The notes under the pieces are model-generated. The model did no database searches. It was not told the DNA's origin and was given only the letters and a program-made list of their open reading frames with translations. Source: Piliocolobus tephrosceles (lineage: Eukaryota > Chordata > Mammalia > Primates > Cercopithecidae). From it: DNA of 64,000 nt. Location: NCBI RefSeq assembly GCF_002776525.5, contig NC_045436.1:50451313-50515312 (forward strand). The letters are read 5' to 3'. Below, in pieces: positions 11,352 through 22,630 of this stretch. Within the stretch, counting starts at the first letter, position 1; every line of letters starts with the position of its first letter. Both the position numbers and the translations under genes were made by a program.

Positions 11352-12189
11352 GTTTGAGTGCCTACTGTGTACCAGACACTACCCTGGAGATATATCACTG
11401 AGCAAAACAGATGAGTATCTCTGCCCTCATGGAGCTTCTGTTCTTTGTAGTGGGGACAGACAAACAAGATCCTGTATACAAACACACACACATGTATATA
11501 TATATATATATCTGTGTAGTCTGTCATATAATGAAAAGTGCTTTGGAGAAAAATAAAGGGAAAAGGTGGAATAGGGAATGCTTGTGGGCAGGGAGCTGTT
11601 ATTGGATATGTGACACTTACGGAGGCCTCGCCAAAAGATGGAATTTGAGCAGACACTGGGAAGGGGTAAGGAAATAGTCTCACTGGAGACCTGATAGAAC
11701 ATTCCAAGCAGAGGGAACAGCAAGTGCAAAACCCCTGAGGAACATGTGTAGCAAGCTTGATAAACAGAGGGGATTATGGTGGTGTGAACAGTCTGAATAA
11801 AAGGAGATGAGGTCAGAGAAAAAGCAGTGAGAGGGAGCAGATCAGGTAGGGCCTTGCTGGTCTATCTAAACCAGTTAAATGGCATAACTCAATTGGCCTT
11901 TATCAGAGATGGAAACAGCTGGAGACTTCTACTCAAGAGGAGAATCTGATTGACATTTTAAAAATATCACTGGTTGATATATTTAAAATACACTACACTA
12001 CAGGAACATAGGGCAGATAGGACGAAACTCATTTGAGGAAATGTACAATAATCTAGGCAAGAGATGGCAGGGGTGAACTGGGGGCAGCAGTGAAAGTGGT
12101 TGGATTCTCAATAAATCTAAAGTTGGATCCAACAAGTTTTGATAACTTGGATGTGATTTGTGACAAAGAGCAGTCAAAAAGGAGCCTGA

Positions 12190-12824
12190 AGGCTGGGTGT
12201 GGTGGCTCATGCCTGTAATCAAAACACTGCCTTGGGAGGCCAAGGCAGGAGGATCGCTTAGGGTCAGGAGTTCGAGATCAGACTGGGCAACACTGGCAGC
12301 CCCCGTCTCTACAACAAAACAAAACAGAACAAAAAACAAATTAACCAGGTGTAGTGGTGTGCATCGGTAGTCCCAGCTATTCGGGAGGCTGAACTGGGTT
12401 GCTTGAGCCCAGGAGATCGAGGCTGCAGTGAGTTATGATCATGCCACTGCACTCCAGCCTGGGTGATGGAGCAAGACCCTATGTATCTCTTTTTTTTTTT
12501 TTTGAGACGGAGGAGTCTCGCTCTGTCGCCCAGGCTGGAGTGCAGTGGCGCGATCTCGGCTCACTGCAAGCTCCGCCTCCCGGGTTTACGCCATTCTCCT
12601 GCCTCAGCCTCCCGAGTAGCTGGGACTACAGGCGCCCGCCATCTCGCCCGGCTAGTTTTTTGTATTTTATAGTAGAGACGGGGTTTCACCGTGTAGACCA
12701 GGATGGTCTCGATCTCCTGACCTCGTGATCCGCCCGTCTCGGCCTCCCAAAGTGCTGGGATTACAGGCTTGAGCCACCGCGCCCGGCCTGTATCTCTTAA
12801 AAAAAAAAAAAAAAAAAAAAAAAA
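12190..12824 (+). repeat. Alu split by a young AluY in its tail
   Basis: The older plus-strand Alu (12190-12485) has its A tail at 12799-12824. Between them sits the AluY at 12491-12788, flanked by 'tgtatctctt' on both sides. Confidence 0.9.
12491..12788 (-). mobile_element. AluY, young, monkey-type
   Basis: 'gagacggaggagtctcgctc' to 'gagccaccgcgcccggcc' with the 10-bp target duplication 'tgtatctctt'. It carries the cercopithecoid phrase 'cgggtttacgccattctcc'. Confidence 0.95.
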
Positions 12825-13089
12825 GTGTCCACAGTTTCCAGCTGAGCGACCAGAAGGATAGAATTGCCAACTACAGTGGTTAGGAAGACTTGACAGGGTT
12901 TACAGAAAATAGGAGTTCAACAATTAGATGACTGGCATTCAGGAGAGAGTTACAAACTGGAAACAAACACTGAGAGATATTAATGTACAGAAAAGACTGA
13001 ATTGAGTTAGAAAGGAGATCAAAGGATTGAGATCTGGGAAATCTGCAAAAGCAACATGAAATGACGTGGCCAGAGAAGGAGAACATGAG

Positions 13090-13396
13090 CTGGGCACAGT
13101 GGCTCACGCCTGTAATCCCAACACTCTGGGAGGCTAAGGTGGGCAGATCACTTGAGCCGAGGAGTTTGAGACCAGCCTAGGCAACATGATGAGCATGCTT
13201 TTTGTGTCTCTACAAAAAACACAAAAATTAGCTGGGTGTGGTGGCATGTGCCTGTAGTCCCAGCTTCTTGAGGGGCTGAGGAGGGAGGATCACTTGAGCC
13301 CAGGTGTTTGAAGCTGCAGTGAACTGTGAACACGCCACTGCACTCCAGCCTGGGTGACACAGCAAGACCCTGTCACAACAACAACAACACAGCAAA
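13090..13396 (+). repeat. Alu
   Basis: 'gctgggcacagtggctcacg' to a CAACAA-type tail. Confidence 0.95.
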
Positions 13397-13587
13397 CAAA
13401 CCAGGACTAGGGAATTAATAACAAAGTAAATACTAGATAGACTTTACATATTATTTTTATACTTATGGCACAGTGCCAAGGCTTACTAAGAACTACCTAG
13501 GGACTATAATATAGTAAGTCTACATATTTAAATTTGTAAACTAAAGAAGACTGAAGATTAAGGGGCACCTTTCTCTTCTCCTCACTT

Positions 13588-13905
13588 TATTATGGTTTGA
13601 ATGCATGTCCCCCAAAGGTCATGTATTAGAAACTTGATCCCCAAAGCAGCAGTGTTGGGAGCTGGGCAATGGGAGGTGTCTGGGTCATGAGGGCATGGCT
13701 CTCATCAATGGCTTAATACCAATATGGTGGTGGGGGAGACACAGTGCTGTTGCAGGGGTGGGGGGTTTCTTATAAAAGGGCGAGTTCAGCCCTCTCTTGC
13801 CCTTCTACCTTCAGCCATGGCATGACACAGCAACAAGGCCCTTACCAGATGCCAGCCCTTTGACTGAACTTCCCAGCCTCCTGAACTTTAACTATATTTT
13901 CAGTT
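13588..13905 (+). mobile_element. MaLR-type LTR fragment (MST/MLT1-like)
   Basis: 'tatggtttgaatgcatgtcc', 'gggaggtgtctgggtcatga', 'cttataaaagggcgagttca' and 'cttcccagcctcctgaactt' follow the order of MaLR LTRs. A TATA-like box and termination region are recognisable. Exact subfamily not assigned. Confidence 0.65.
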
Positions 13906-13961
13906 CTCATCACAATCCTAGGAAGCAGATACTCTTATTATGCCAATTTCAAATAAGGGAA

Positions 13962-14218
13962 TACCCTGTAATCCTAGAACTTTGGGAGGCTGAGGTGGGT
14001 GGATCATTTAAATCCAGGAGTTTGAGAGTAGCCTGGGCAACATAGAGAGATCCTTTTCTAGACGTAATTAAAAAAAGAAAAAATTAGCTGGGCATGGTGG
14101 CATGTGCCTGTGGCTAGGGCAGGAGGATCACCTGAGCCCGGGAGGTGGAGGTTGCAGTGAACCATGATTGCACCACTGCACTCCAGCTCTCAAACAAACA
14201 AAAAACAAAAAACAAAAT
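13962..14218 (+). repeat. Alu, 5' truncated and internally deleted
   Basis: Begins within the left arm ('ccctgtaatcctagaacttt') and ends with a CAAA-type tail. The right arm is shortened. Confidence 0.85.
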
Positions 14219-14285
14219 GAGAGAATAACTGAGTAAAACATCTCATTGTTTCTTACCTACTTTAAGAAACAACTTAACATTCCCC

Positions 14286-15040
14286 TTGTTTTTTTTGGAG
14301 ACAGGGTCCCACTCCATTGCCCAGGCTGGAGCTCTCTGCATCCTCTAACTTCTGGGCTCAGGCAATCCTCCCGCCTCAGCCTAAGCAGCTGGGATTAGAG
14401 GTATATGCCACCAACCCCGGCTAATTGAATTTTTTTTTTTTTTGTAGAGACAGGGGTATCACTTTGTTTCCAGGCTGGTCTTGAACTCTTGGCTTCAAGC
14501 AATCCTCTCAGCTCAGCCTCTCAAAGTGTTGTGATTACAGGCATTAGCCACCATACCCGGCCTAACATTCAACATTTTGGAGATGGAGTCTCACTCTGTC
14601 GCCCAGGCTGGAGTGCAATGGCGCAGTCTCAGCTCACTGCAACCTCTGCCCCTCACCTAGTTCAAGCGATTCTCCTGCCTCAGTCTCCTGAGTAGCTGGG
14701 ATTACAGTGGCATGCCACCACACCTGGCTAATTTTTATATATTTAGTAGAGATGGGGTTTTACCATGTTGGCTAAGCTGGTCTTGAACTCCTGACCTCAA
14801 GTGATCCACCCACCTTGGCCTCCCAAAGTGCTGGGATTACAGGTGTGAGCCACCACACCTGGCCACATTCACCTTTTTTTGTTTTGGAGACGGAGTTTCG
14901 CTCTGTTGTCCTAGCTGGAGTGCAGTGGCACGATCTTGGCTCACTGCAACCTCCGCCTCCCAGGTTCAAGCAATTCTCCAGCCTCAGCCTCCCAAGTAGC
15001 TGGGACTACAGGTGCACGCCACCACACTCAGCTAATTCAC
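14286..15040 (-). repeat. three consecutive Alus
   Basis: Copies at 14286-14562, 14574-14864 and 14873-15040. The last stops at 'ccaccacactcagctaattc', so it is truncated at its left-arm side. Confidence 0.9.
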
Positions 15041-15947
15041 ATTCACTTTTTAATTTTTGAGTGTCAAGCATTAAAAAAAAAAAAAAAAATTCCTTTCATA
15101 CATAAATACATGTTGATTTCCAGGATTTCAAACCATCTACTTAAGTTTTATGCCTTAATAGGAGTTGCTATTCAGGACTTTAAATAAAGATTTTCAAACA
15201 TTCATAATAGCTCAATATTCAAAGCTTATTTCCTAAGGCTAGACAGCACAAATAATTCACCCACGTGGCAAGTAAGACACTGAAAAGGACCAAATCTTGA
15301 CAAAACCTCTGCTGAACTCTTTGGCACTCAAATTGGCTTCGGGTCTAATTTTATGTGTTTGGAAATTTTGGATTTGATTCCACACGTATTTGGCTTCTGC
15401 TCACAATTCACTTTTCACAGACACAGTAATTCTCCTTTCATTTTTGTATTAAAAAAGAAGTTTAAAAAATAGGGACGAGATCTCACTAAGTTGCCCAGGC
15501 TGGCTTCAAACTCCTGGCCTTCAGTGATCTTTCCACCTCAGCCTCCCAAGGTGTTGGGATTGGGCGTGAGCCACTGCAATGGGCCAGCCATCATTCTCAA
15601 TGCAACACACAAATTACAGAATTCATACAGTTAACAGGCACATCAAAATAGCTTTATCTCTTCTGCCTAGTGTCCATTTAGCAACATCACTCCATCCCCT
15701 GTCACCGACTAATTCTTTAAGCACATTTTTACATACATTTAGAACTGGATGTCTCAATTTCTTGTACCACTATTATTAAGACCTCACTGCTATTTTACTG
15801 TATAAGAATATAACTCTTCTTACCTTTATAAACAGCCTTTAAAGAACTGCCAGAGAATTCAGATTATTTAGATTTCTGAAATACAGTAGTAGTATGTGAA
15901 CTCCCATTTGGTAATACCTTTACTTTCCTAAAAAACACAAGTGGGAG
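15041..15947 (-). other. NOCT intron 1, unique stretch with one Alu monomer
   Basis: Unique sequence apart from a minus-strand Alu monomer at about 15455-15586 ('atctcactaagttgcccagg'). No gene signal. Confidence 0.6.
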
Positions 15948-16265
15948 GCTGGGCGCGGTAGCTCACATCTGTAATCCCAGCACTTTGGGAGCCCAAGGTG
16001 GGTGGATCACCTGAAGTCAGGAGTTCGAGGCCAGCCTGACGAACATGGTGAAACCCCATCTCTACTGAAAATACAAAAATTAGCCAGGCATGATGGCAGG
16101 TGCCTGTACTCCTAGCTACTTGGGAGGCTGAGGCAGGAGAATTGCTTGAACCTGGAAGGCGGAGGTTGCAGTGAGCCAAGATCGCACCACTGCACTCCAG
16201 CCTGGGCAACAAGAGCGAGACTTCCTCTAAAAAAAAAAAAAAAAGAAAAAAAAAAAAAAAAAACC
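15948..16265 (+). repeat. Alu
   Basis: 'ggctgggcgcggtagctcac' with a long A-rich tail interrupted by G. Confidence 0.95.
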
Positions 16266-17478
16266 CACAGGTGGGCTAATCACAAATATATTTGAATATA
16301 TGTACACCCTTAATACTACCAATTACTACACACTTCTAAAGCAATCAGGCAGATCACAATTCAAGTTCCTAAGAGTGCTGACCATAAGGAAAACGGTCGG
16401 GCTGTAATTAAACGCCTTCACATTAATAATTTTAGAATGCTGGATGACGACCCCAACAGTCGAGACCCAAACTGACTGGGCCCACCATTCCAAGCACTCC
16501 TAACAGCACTCAGGAATCACTCAGGGCCGACCGCCCTCCACAGCTCCACACAGGGTTCCTTCCTCGGGCTGCCCAGCAACTGCCTGTTCTAGGCTTTGCC
16601 CAAACCATTCAGCGTCTAATTACTTCTCTCACAGTTTACGTTTAGTATCTTGAAACGGTGGCCTGGCAAAAACCCTGATTAAAAACCAAGCAAAAGCCAG
16701 GATTATCTTGAGTACGCACCTGGGAAGCTATGGAAGTTGATCAACCTCCGCCCGAGGAAACCTTGAAGCACACACAACACAAAAACTGTAAGCCATCAAC
16801 GGCACAGGAAGGCATCCCTGAAACAGCAATCCAATGCTGCCATCTACTGGCCACGCGTGTTGAACACAAAACTAAGCTAATTTAGCAGCTGATTTTCATT
16901 AGCCTTCTTAGAGTAGGTTCCAGAATACCTGGCCATCTTCAATACAAACGAGAATTCACACAAGATAACCACCAACTTTAAAGCAGCCTGGATGTTGGAT
17001 ATACAATATATTTATTTAATATATATTGAAGGAATCAATAAAGATTCACAGCAACCAGGCCTAGCTCTATGGATCAACCAATGGCTCTCCTTTTCTTATA
17101 CCTGGCCCATTTTTCCTACTTAGAGTACCCTTGGATATTTGAACTACAACCTCTGTCCTTTACTCATGAGACTTTAAGCCTCCCAAGGGCAGGGGCTGTT
17201 TCCCTTATTTACCATTTCCCCCAGGATCCAGTCCAGTGATTTAAACAATTAATAAAAGATGGCAAGTGACAGCAAAGTACCAAGAAATTCTGTCAGACAC
17301 TGATGGAGGACCACCTTTTATTGGTGGAGCATTTTATGGTATACCAAGCATTTTTAATTGCTGTAACCAGTTACCTGCTCAAGAACCCATTGGTCATTAT
17401 TTACACCACTTTATAGATAAGAACACTAAAGTTCAGAAGTGTAAATGAGGTCCTAAGTTACCATTAAACGTAACTCTG
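16266..17478 (-). other. NOCT intron 1, unique GC-richer segment
   Basis: Repeat-free, and richer in CpG between about 16380 and 16860 than the neighbouring intron. It contains the CTCF consensus match at 16837-16850. On the NOCT strand a donor-like CAG|GTGCGT sits at 16720/16719. This could be a regulatory element. There is no coding evidence. Confidence 0.5.
16837..16850 (-). promoter_or_regulatory. CTCF consensus match
   Basis: The minus strand reads CCAGTAGATGGCAG, which fits the degenerate consensus CCASYAGRKGGCRS at all 14 positions. It lies in non-repetitive DNA of NOCT intron 1, about 16 kb from the promoter. Occupancy is not shown by sequence. Confidence 0.65.
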
Positions 17479-17758
17479 GGCCAGGCGTGGTGGCTCACGC
17501 CTGTAATCTCAGCACTGTGGAAGGGCAAGGCAGGTGGATCACCTGAGGTCAGGAGACCAGCCTGGCCAACATGGCCAACAACCCTGTCTCTACTAAAAAT
17601 ACAAAAAAATTAGCTGGCTTGGTGGCAGGTGCCTGTAATCCCAGCTACTCAGGAGGCTGAGGTTCATAAGAATCGCTTGAACCTGGGAGGCAGAGGTTGC
17701 AGTGAGCAAAGATTGCGCCACTGCACTCCAGCCTGGGCGACAGAAGCAAGACTGTCTC

Positions 17759-17786
<28 letters not shown>
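17479..17786 (+). repeat. Alu
   Basis: 'gggccaggcgtggtggctca' to an A-tail of about 28 bases. Confidence 0.95.
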
Positions 17787-17789
<3 letters not shown>

Positions 17790-18519
17790 TCTTTCTAAAT
17801 TTTTGTGAAACTTTGGTGTGCACCCATCAGCAAGAAAAGCAAAACTCAAACAGTGTGACATGTCCCCTGAAGGTCCACCTGGCAAATGAATGAAGTTACC
17901 TTCAAATTTTACATGATGTGGGCTTGTATGACATGAATTTCCAGATCCTAGAGACTGGATTTTAAGTGCCAATTTAGGCAGAAGGATCGCTTGAGCCTAA
18001 GAACTTGAGACCAGCCTGGGCAATGTAGTGAGACCCCATCGCTATTAATTTTAAAATAAAAACAAACTAAGTGCCAAGTTAAGAAGATATTACTGTGTGG
18101 TAGAAATCAAATATTTTAGTTAGTGACCGACCAGGCTCCAAGTCTGTTACTGAGTGCCACTGACTAAATGTGACAGGCCTGCCTCAAGTACTGACCCTTA
18201 TAGCTGAAGCCTCAGCTCTCCTCAAGAAGTTTGGCCTGTGGTTCAGCAGAGGCAAGAAAGTCTTAAAGCAAGGACTCAAATTAGGCTATCTGAATTCAAA
18301 TCGTGGCTCCACTTTTTATTAATAGGATCCTGGATAACTTATTTACCTCTCTGCTTCTTCATTATCTTCTTCATATGGGTAAGTTTAACCTACTTTATTT
18401 GGTTAGTGTGAGGATTAATTGAGTTAAACTAGAGGTACTTGGCACATCCTAAGTGATTAGCTAAATGTTAGCTATTCTGTTTCATTCTGGAAAACTCACT
18501 TTTTTCCTAAGCATAAAGA
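17787..18519 (+). repeat. Alu fragment and MIR copy in intron 1
   Basis: A short Alu arm lies at 17976-18066 ('gatcgcttgagcctaagaac'). A MIR-like stretch lies at about 18265-18485, with 'tgaggattaattgagttaaa' and 'ggtacttggcacatcctaag'. The rest is unique. Confidence 0.6.
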
Positions 18520-19266
18520 GAAGGCTATTATTCAGCTGGGCGTGGTGGCTCACGCCTGTAATCCCAGCACTTTGGGAGGCCAAGGTGGGTGGATCACTTG
18601 AGGTCAGGAGTTTGAGACCAGCCTGACCAACACGGTGAAACCCCGTCTCCATTGAAAATACAAAAATTAGCTGGGCATGGTGGTGGGTGCCTGTAATCTC
18701 AGCTGTTTGGGAGGCTGAGACAGGAGAATTGCTTGAACCCNNNNNNNNNNNNNNNNNNNNNNNNNNNNNNNNNNNNNNNNNNNNNNNNNNNNNNNNNNNN
18801 NNNNNNNNNNNNNNNNNNNNNNNNNNNNNNNNNNNNNNNNNNNNNNNNNNNNNNNNNNNNNNNNNNNNNNNNNNNNNNNNNNNNNNNNNNNNNNNNNNNN
18901 NNNNNNNNNNNNNNNNNNNNNNNNNNNNNNNNNNNNNNNNNNNNNNNNNNNNNNNNNNNNNNNNNNNNNNNNNNNNNNNNNNNNNNNNNNNNNNNNNNNN
19001 NNNNNNNNNNNNNNNNNNNNNNNNNNNNNNNNNNNNNNNNNNNNNNNNNNNNNNNNNNNNNNNNNNNNNNNNNNNNNNNNNNNNNNNNNNNNNNNNNNNN
19101 NNNNNNNNNNNNNNNNNNNNNNNNNNNNNNNNNNNNNNNNGGCGTAAACCTGGGAGGTGGAGCTTGCAATGAGCGGAGATTCGGCCACTGCACTCCAGCC
19201 TGGGCGATAGAGCGAGACTCCGTCTCAAAAAGAAAAAAAAAAAAAGAGAGAAGGCTATTATTAACA
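18520..19266 (+). repeat. Alu pair spanning the assembly gap
   Basis: An AluS-like 5' part (18535-18740) and an AluY-like 3' part (19141-19245) lie either side of 400 Ns. 'gagaaggctattatt' appears immediately before the first part and after the last A tail. The two parts overlap in Alu coordinates, so at least two Alus are implied. Confidence 0.8.
18741..19140. other. assembly gap, 400 N
   Basis: Exactly 400 undetermined bases inside Alu sequence. The round number suggests an estimated or placeholder size. Confidence 0.98.
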
Positions 19267-19429
19267 TTGGAGATAATGTGCCAGACTGCTTCCAACTATT
19301 TTCATTATTCTGTCTCAAATCTGCTGAAGTGGGTATCATATTCACCACTTTCCAGGCATGGATCAGATAACTGCACAGCTTTCTCTAGATTGCACAACTA
19401 GTAAGGGGGCTGGCCCTGGAGAAAGTTAC

Positions 19430-19935
19430 CTGCACCTTGGACTGCTGCTCGTCAGCATCTCCAGCCATGCTGATACCGCGTCAGGGTAACTGCGATGCAG
19501 CTGTCCTGGCTGGCCCCAGACAGACACAGCAGCCCATTCTTCACACCAGGAAGACACAGAGGTCAAGTTCCACCTCCTCCATCTGTCGACGTCACAGTCA
19601 TCACAGCACACATACTGGCACAGCACAGCGTGTACAAAGCAGTGTCACGACCCGCGTGGCATTACCAGAGGTATCAAGTGAAGGTCAGAACTCTCAACCT
19701 AATGTGTCTAAAAATACAAGCACCTACACTGAGCGTGACAATTCAAACAAGCTCTCTTTGCCAGGAGGCAGTCACAGACCAGACAAGAAAGCTGAAGCGT
19801 CATCCAGACAAGACTGAGCCATACCTTCAGCCATGACAGACTCATATGGAAAAGCTCTCTAAGGAGAAGGAAATCCCTCCATGATAAATGCTTAGTTTAA
19901 CATGTTTGATTGGTGCTCAATTGTCTATTGGCTGA
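19430..19935 (-). promoter_or_regulatory. promoter/first-exon-like segment inside NOCT intron 1
   Basis: Repeat-free segment on the NOCT strand. Reading 5' to 3' it shows two CCAAT boxes (19930-19926 and 19912-19908), a CRE-like GTGACGTCG (core at 19594-19587), scattered CpGs, and ATGs of which the last has strong context (cagcATGG at 19468). It ends in a good splice donor, CAG|GTAACT (last exon base 19430). Thirteen open codons run from that ATG to the donor. Spliced to NOCT exon 2 they would be out of frame with nocturnin, but the transcript could start translation at Met67. This is inference from motifs; no transcript is known to me. Confidence 0.35.
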
Positions 19936-20124
19936 CAAATCATTTCCACAAGCTGGGCTTTTCTAGCACATTCCTCTGAAATACAAACGTGAAAAGGCAA
20001 AACCTAAAAATCTGGTGATCCCCCATCACTTACATTTCTGGGACACTTGGAAAAATGATGTGTTTTTACAGTTGTGAGTGGAAATATGAAACTATGAGGA
20101 GCCTTCTGCTGACTGTACAGAGCC
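19936..20124 (-). other. NOCT intron 1, unique
   Basis: Short unique stretch upstream of the candidate intronic promoter. Nothing recognised. Confidence 0.4.
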
Positions 20125-20430
20125 CTCTCTAGATCAGGATCTACCGACTGTGACCCATGAGCTAACTCTGGCAGCATCCTGTTTTTGTGCTGCCTGCAAG
20201 CTAGGAAAGGCTTTTGTACTTTTAAATGGTTGGTGGGGGGGGGGAACCCCTTAAGAACAGTAATATTTCGTGACATGTGAAAATGATATGAAATTCAAAT
20301 TTTAGTATCATAAATAAAGTTTACAGATTGTATTGTCTCTATAGCTGCTTTCACGCTATAACAGATACATGGCCCAGACAGCCTAAAATATTTACTAGCT
20401 GGCTCTTTTTAGTTTGCCAACCTCTGCTCT
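20125..20430 (+). mobile_element. non-autonomous hAT (Charlie-type) element
   Basis: 'ctgcctgcaagctaggaaag', 'cctaaaatatttactagctg' and the end 'agtttgccaacctctgct' follow a common MER-class hAT element. A G10 run at 20234-20243 interrupts it. Confidence 0.6.
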
Positions 20431-20451
20431 ATATTATATTAAAATGAGCCT

Positions 20452-21710
20452 TTAGCCAGGCATGGTGGCATGCGCCTGTGGTCCCAGCTACTTGGGAGGC
20501 TGAGGCAGGAGGACTGCGTGAGCCCAGGAGGTTGAGCCTGCAGTGAGCTGTCTCTGCCCCACTGCACTCCAGTCTGGGTGACAGAGGAAGACTCTGTCTC
20601 ATAAAAAAAAAAAAAAAAAGGTCAGGCATGGTGGCTCCCACCTGTGATTCCAACACTTTGGGAGGCTGAGGTGGGCAGATCACCTGAGGTCAGGAATTCA
20701 AGACCAGCCTGGCCAACAGGGCAAAAACCCCATCTCTACTAAAAATACAAAATTTAGTTGGGTGTGGTGGTGGGCACCTGTAATCCCAGATACTTGGGAG
20801 GCTGAGGCAGGAGAATAACTTGAACCCAGGAGGTGGAGTTTGCAGTGAGCCAAGATCGTGCCACTGCACTCCAACCTGGGTGACAAGAGTGAAACTTCGT
20901 CTCAAAAGAATAAATAAAATAAAGTATAAAAATTTTTAAACAATGAGCCAAACATGGTGACACATGCCTATAGTCTCAGCTACTCGGGAGGCTGAGGCAG
21001 GAAGATCCCTTAAACCCAGGGGTTTGAGTTCAGCCTGGGCTACATAGAGAGACCCCATCCCGGCCGGGCGCGGTGGCTCAAGCCTGTAATCCCAGCACTT
21101 TGGGAGGCCGAGACGGGCGGATCACGAGGTCAGGAGATCGAGACCATCCTGGCTAACACGGTGAAACCCCGTCTCTACTAAAAATACAAAAAACTAGCCG
21201 GGCGAGGTGGCGGGCGCCTGTAGTCCCAGCTACTCCGGCGGCTGAGGCAGGAGAATGGCGTAAACCCGGGAGGCGGAGCTTGCAGTGAGCTGAGATCTGG
21301 CCACTGCACTCCAGCTCGGGCGACAGAGCAAGACTCCGTCTCAAAAGAAAAAAAAAAAAAAAAGAGAGACCCCATCCCTAAAAGAATTGGCCAGGCACGG
21401 TGGCTCACGCCTGTAATCCCAGCACTTTGGGAGGCTGGGATGGGTGGATCACCAGAGGTCAGAAGTTCAGGACCAGCCTGACCAACATGGTGAAACCCCA
21501 TCTCTACTAAAAATACAAAATTAGCTGGGTGTGGTAATTAGCTGGGCGTGGTAGCGCATGCCTGTAATCCCAGCTACTTAGCAGGCTAAGGCAGGAGAAT
21601 CACTTGAACCTGGGAGGTGGAGGTTGCAGTAAGCAGAGATTGCGCCACTGTACTCCAGCCTGGGGGACAGAGCAAGACTCCATCAAAAAAATAAATAAAA
21701 AATAAAATTG
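20452..21710 (+). repeat. Alu cluster of five copies
   Basis: Right arm copy 20452-20619, full Alu 20620-20938, partial Alu 20944-21060 resuming at about 21366, young AluY 21062-21363 inside it, and full Alu 21389-21705. All point the same way. Confidence 0.9.
21062..21363 (+). mobile_element. AluY, young, monkey-type
   Basis: Near-consensus 'ggccgggcgcggtggctcaa' start, 'ggcgtaaacccgggaggcgg' right arm, and target duplication 'agagaccccatccc' on both sides. Confidence 0.95.
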
Positions 21711-22323
21711 TATAGTCCATTTGGAAGGCAGCTATGCTCACCACTAGTCCATTTGTATATGTACCATAAAACCAATAAAAGATTTTTAGTCACTTAAAAA
21801 GGAGGGGAAACAATTTCATATACAAATTCCCAGAGCACTGCTTGAATAATTAAGGCATATATATAAAAAAAAAATATGTTGCATATCATTGGGCAGGTTG
21901 GTTCTAGGCCAAGAGAGCAAAGTAGAAAATACATTTACTTTCTCTCCTTCCTAAGACCTTGAAGAAATAAAGTACCTATACTAAATTTTTTTTTTTTTTT
22001 TTTTTTTGAGACAGAGTCTCGCTCTGTTGCCCAGGCTGGAGTGCAATGGCACCATCTCGGCTCACTGAAACCTCTGCCTCCTGGGTTCAAGCAATTCTCC
22101 TTCCTCGACCTCATGAGTAGCTGCTGGGATTAGAGGCACCTGCCACCACGCCCAGCTAATTTTTGTATTTTTAGTAGAGACAGGGTTTCACCATGCTGGC
22201 AAGGCTGGTCTAGAACTCCCAACCTCAGGCGATGTGCCCGCCTCAGCCTCCCAAAGTTCTGGGATTACAGGTGTGAGCCACTGTGCCCAGCCTATTTAAA
22301 ATTTTTTAAAGAATGCATCAGTA
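21711..22323 (-). repeat. Alu in otherwise unique sequence
   Basis: The Alu occupies 21986-22292 with a T22 tail. The flanks 21711-21985 and 22293-22323 are unique and AT-rich. Confidence 0.9.
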
Positions 22324-22630
22324 GGCCGGGCGCGGTGGCTCAAGCCTGTAATCCCAGCACTTTGGGAGGCCGAGACGGGCGGATCACGAGGTCAGGAGAT
22401 CGAGACCCTCCTGGCTAACACGGTGAAACCCCGTCTCTACTAAAAATACAAAAAAATTAGCCGGGCGAGGTGGTGGGCGCCTGTGGTCCCAGCCACTCGG
22501 GAGGCTGAGGCAGGAGAATGGCGTGAACCCAGGAGGCAGAGGTTGCGGTGAGCTGAGATCCGGCCGCTGCACTCTAGCCTGGGCGACAGAGCAAGACTCC
22601 GTCTCAAAAAAAAAAAAAAAAAAAAAAAAA
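22324..22630 (+). mobile_element. AluY, young, perfect target duplication
   Basis: Flanked by 'gaatgcatcagta' at 22311-22323 and again from 22631. Nearly consensus sequence. Confidence 0.95.

Larger units (their letters stand above)
11352..13088 (+). repeat. ancient L2-like repeat, interrupted by Alus
   Basis: 'gtgcctactgtgtaccagac' and 'ctgccctcatggagcttctg' are typical of LINE-2-like mammalian repeats. The text continues through 'gcagagggaacagcaagtgc' and resumes at about 12826 after the Alu at 12190-12824. The family name is from memory. Confidence 0.6.

Noticed and set aside
16718..16860. Possible second intronic exon ending at CAG|GTGCGT
   Set aside because: The donor is weaker than at 19430 and no promoter motifs precede it. 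Noted only within the unique segment.
18482..19348. Frames of 160-288 codons across the gap
   Set aside because: They exist only because Ns are translated as X; the readable ends are Alu.
19437..19836. Two overlapping plus-strand ORFs (126 and 113 codons)
   Set aside because: No recognisable domain, and they lie antisense to the promoter/exon-like segment. Kept only as context.
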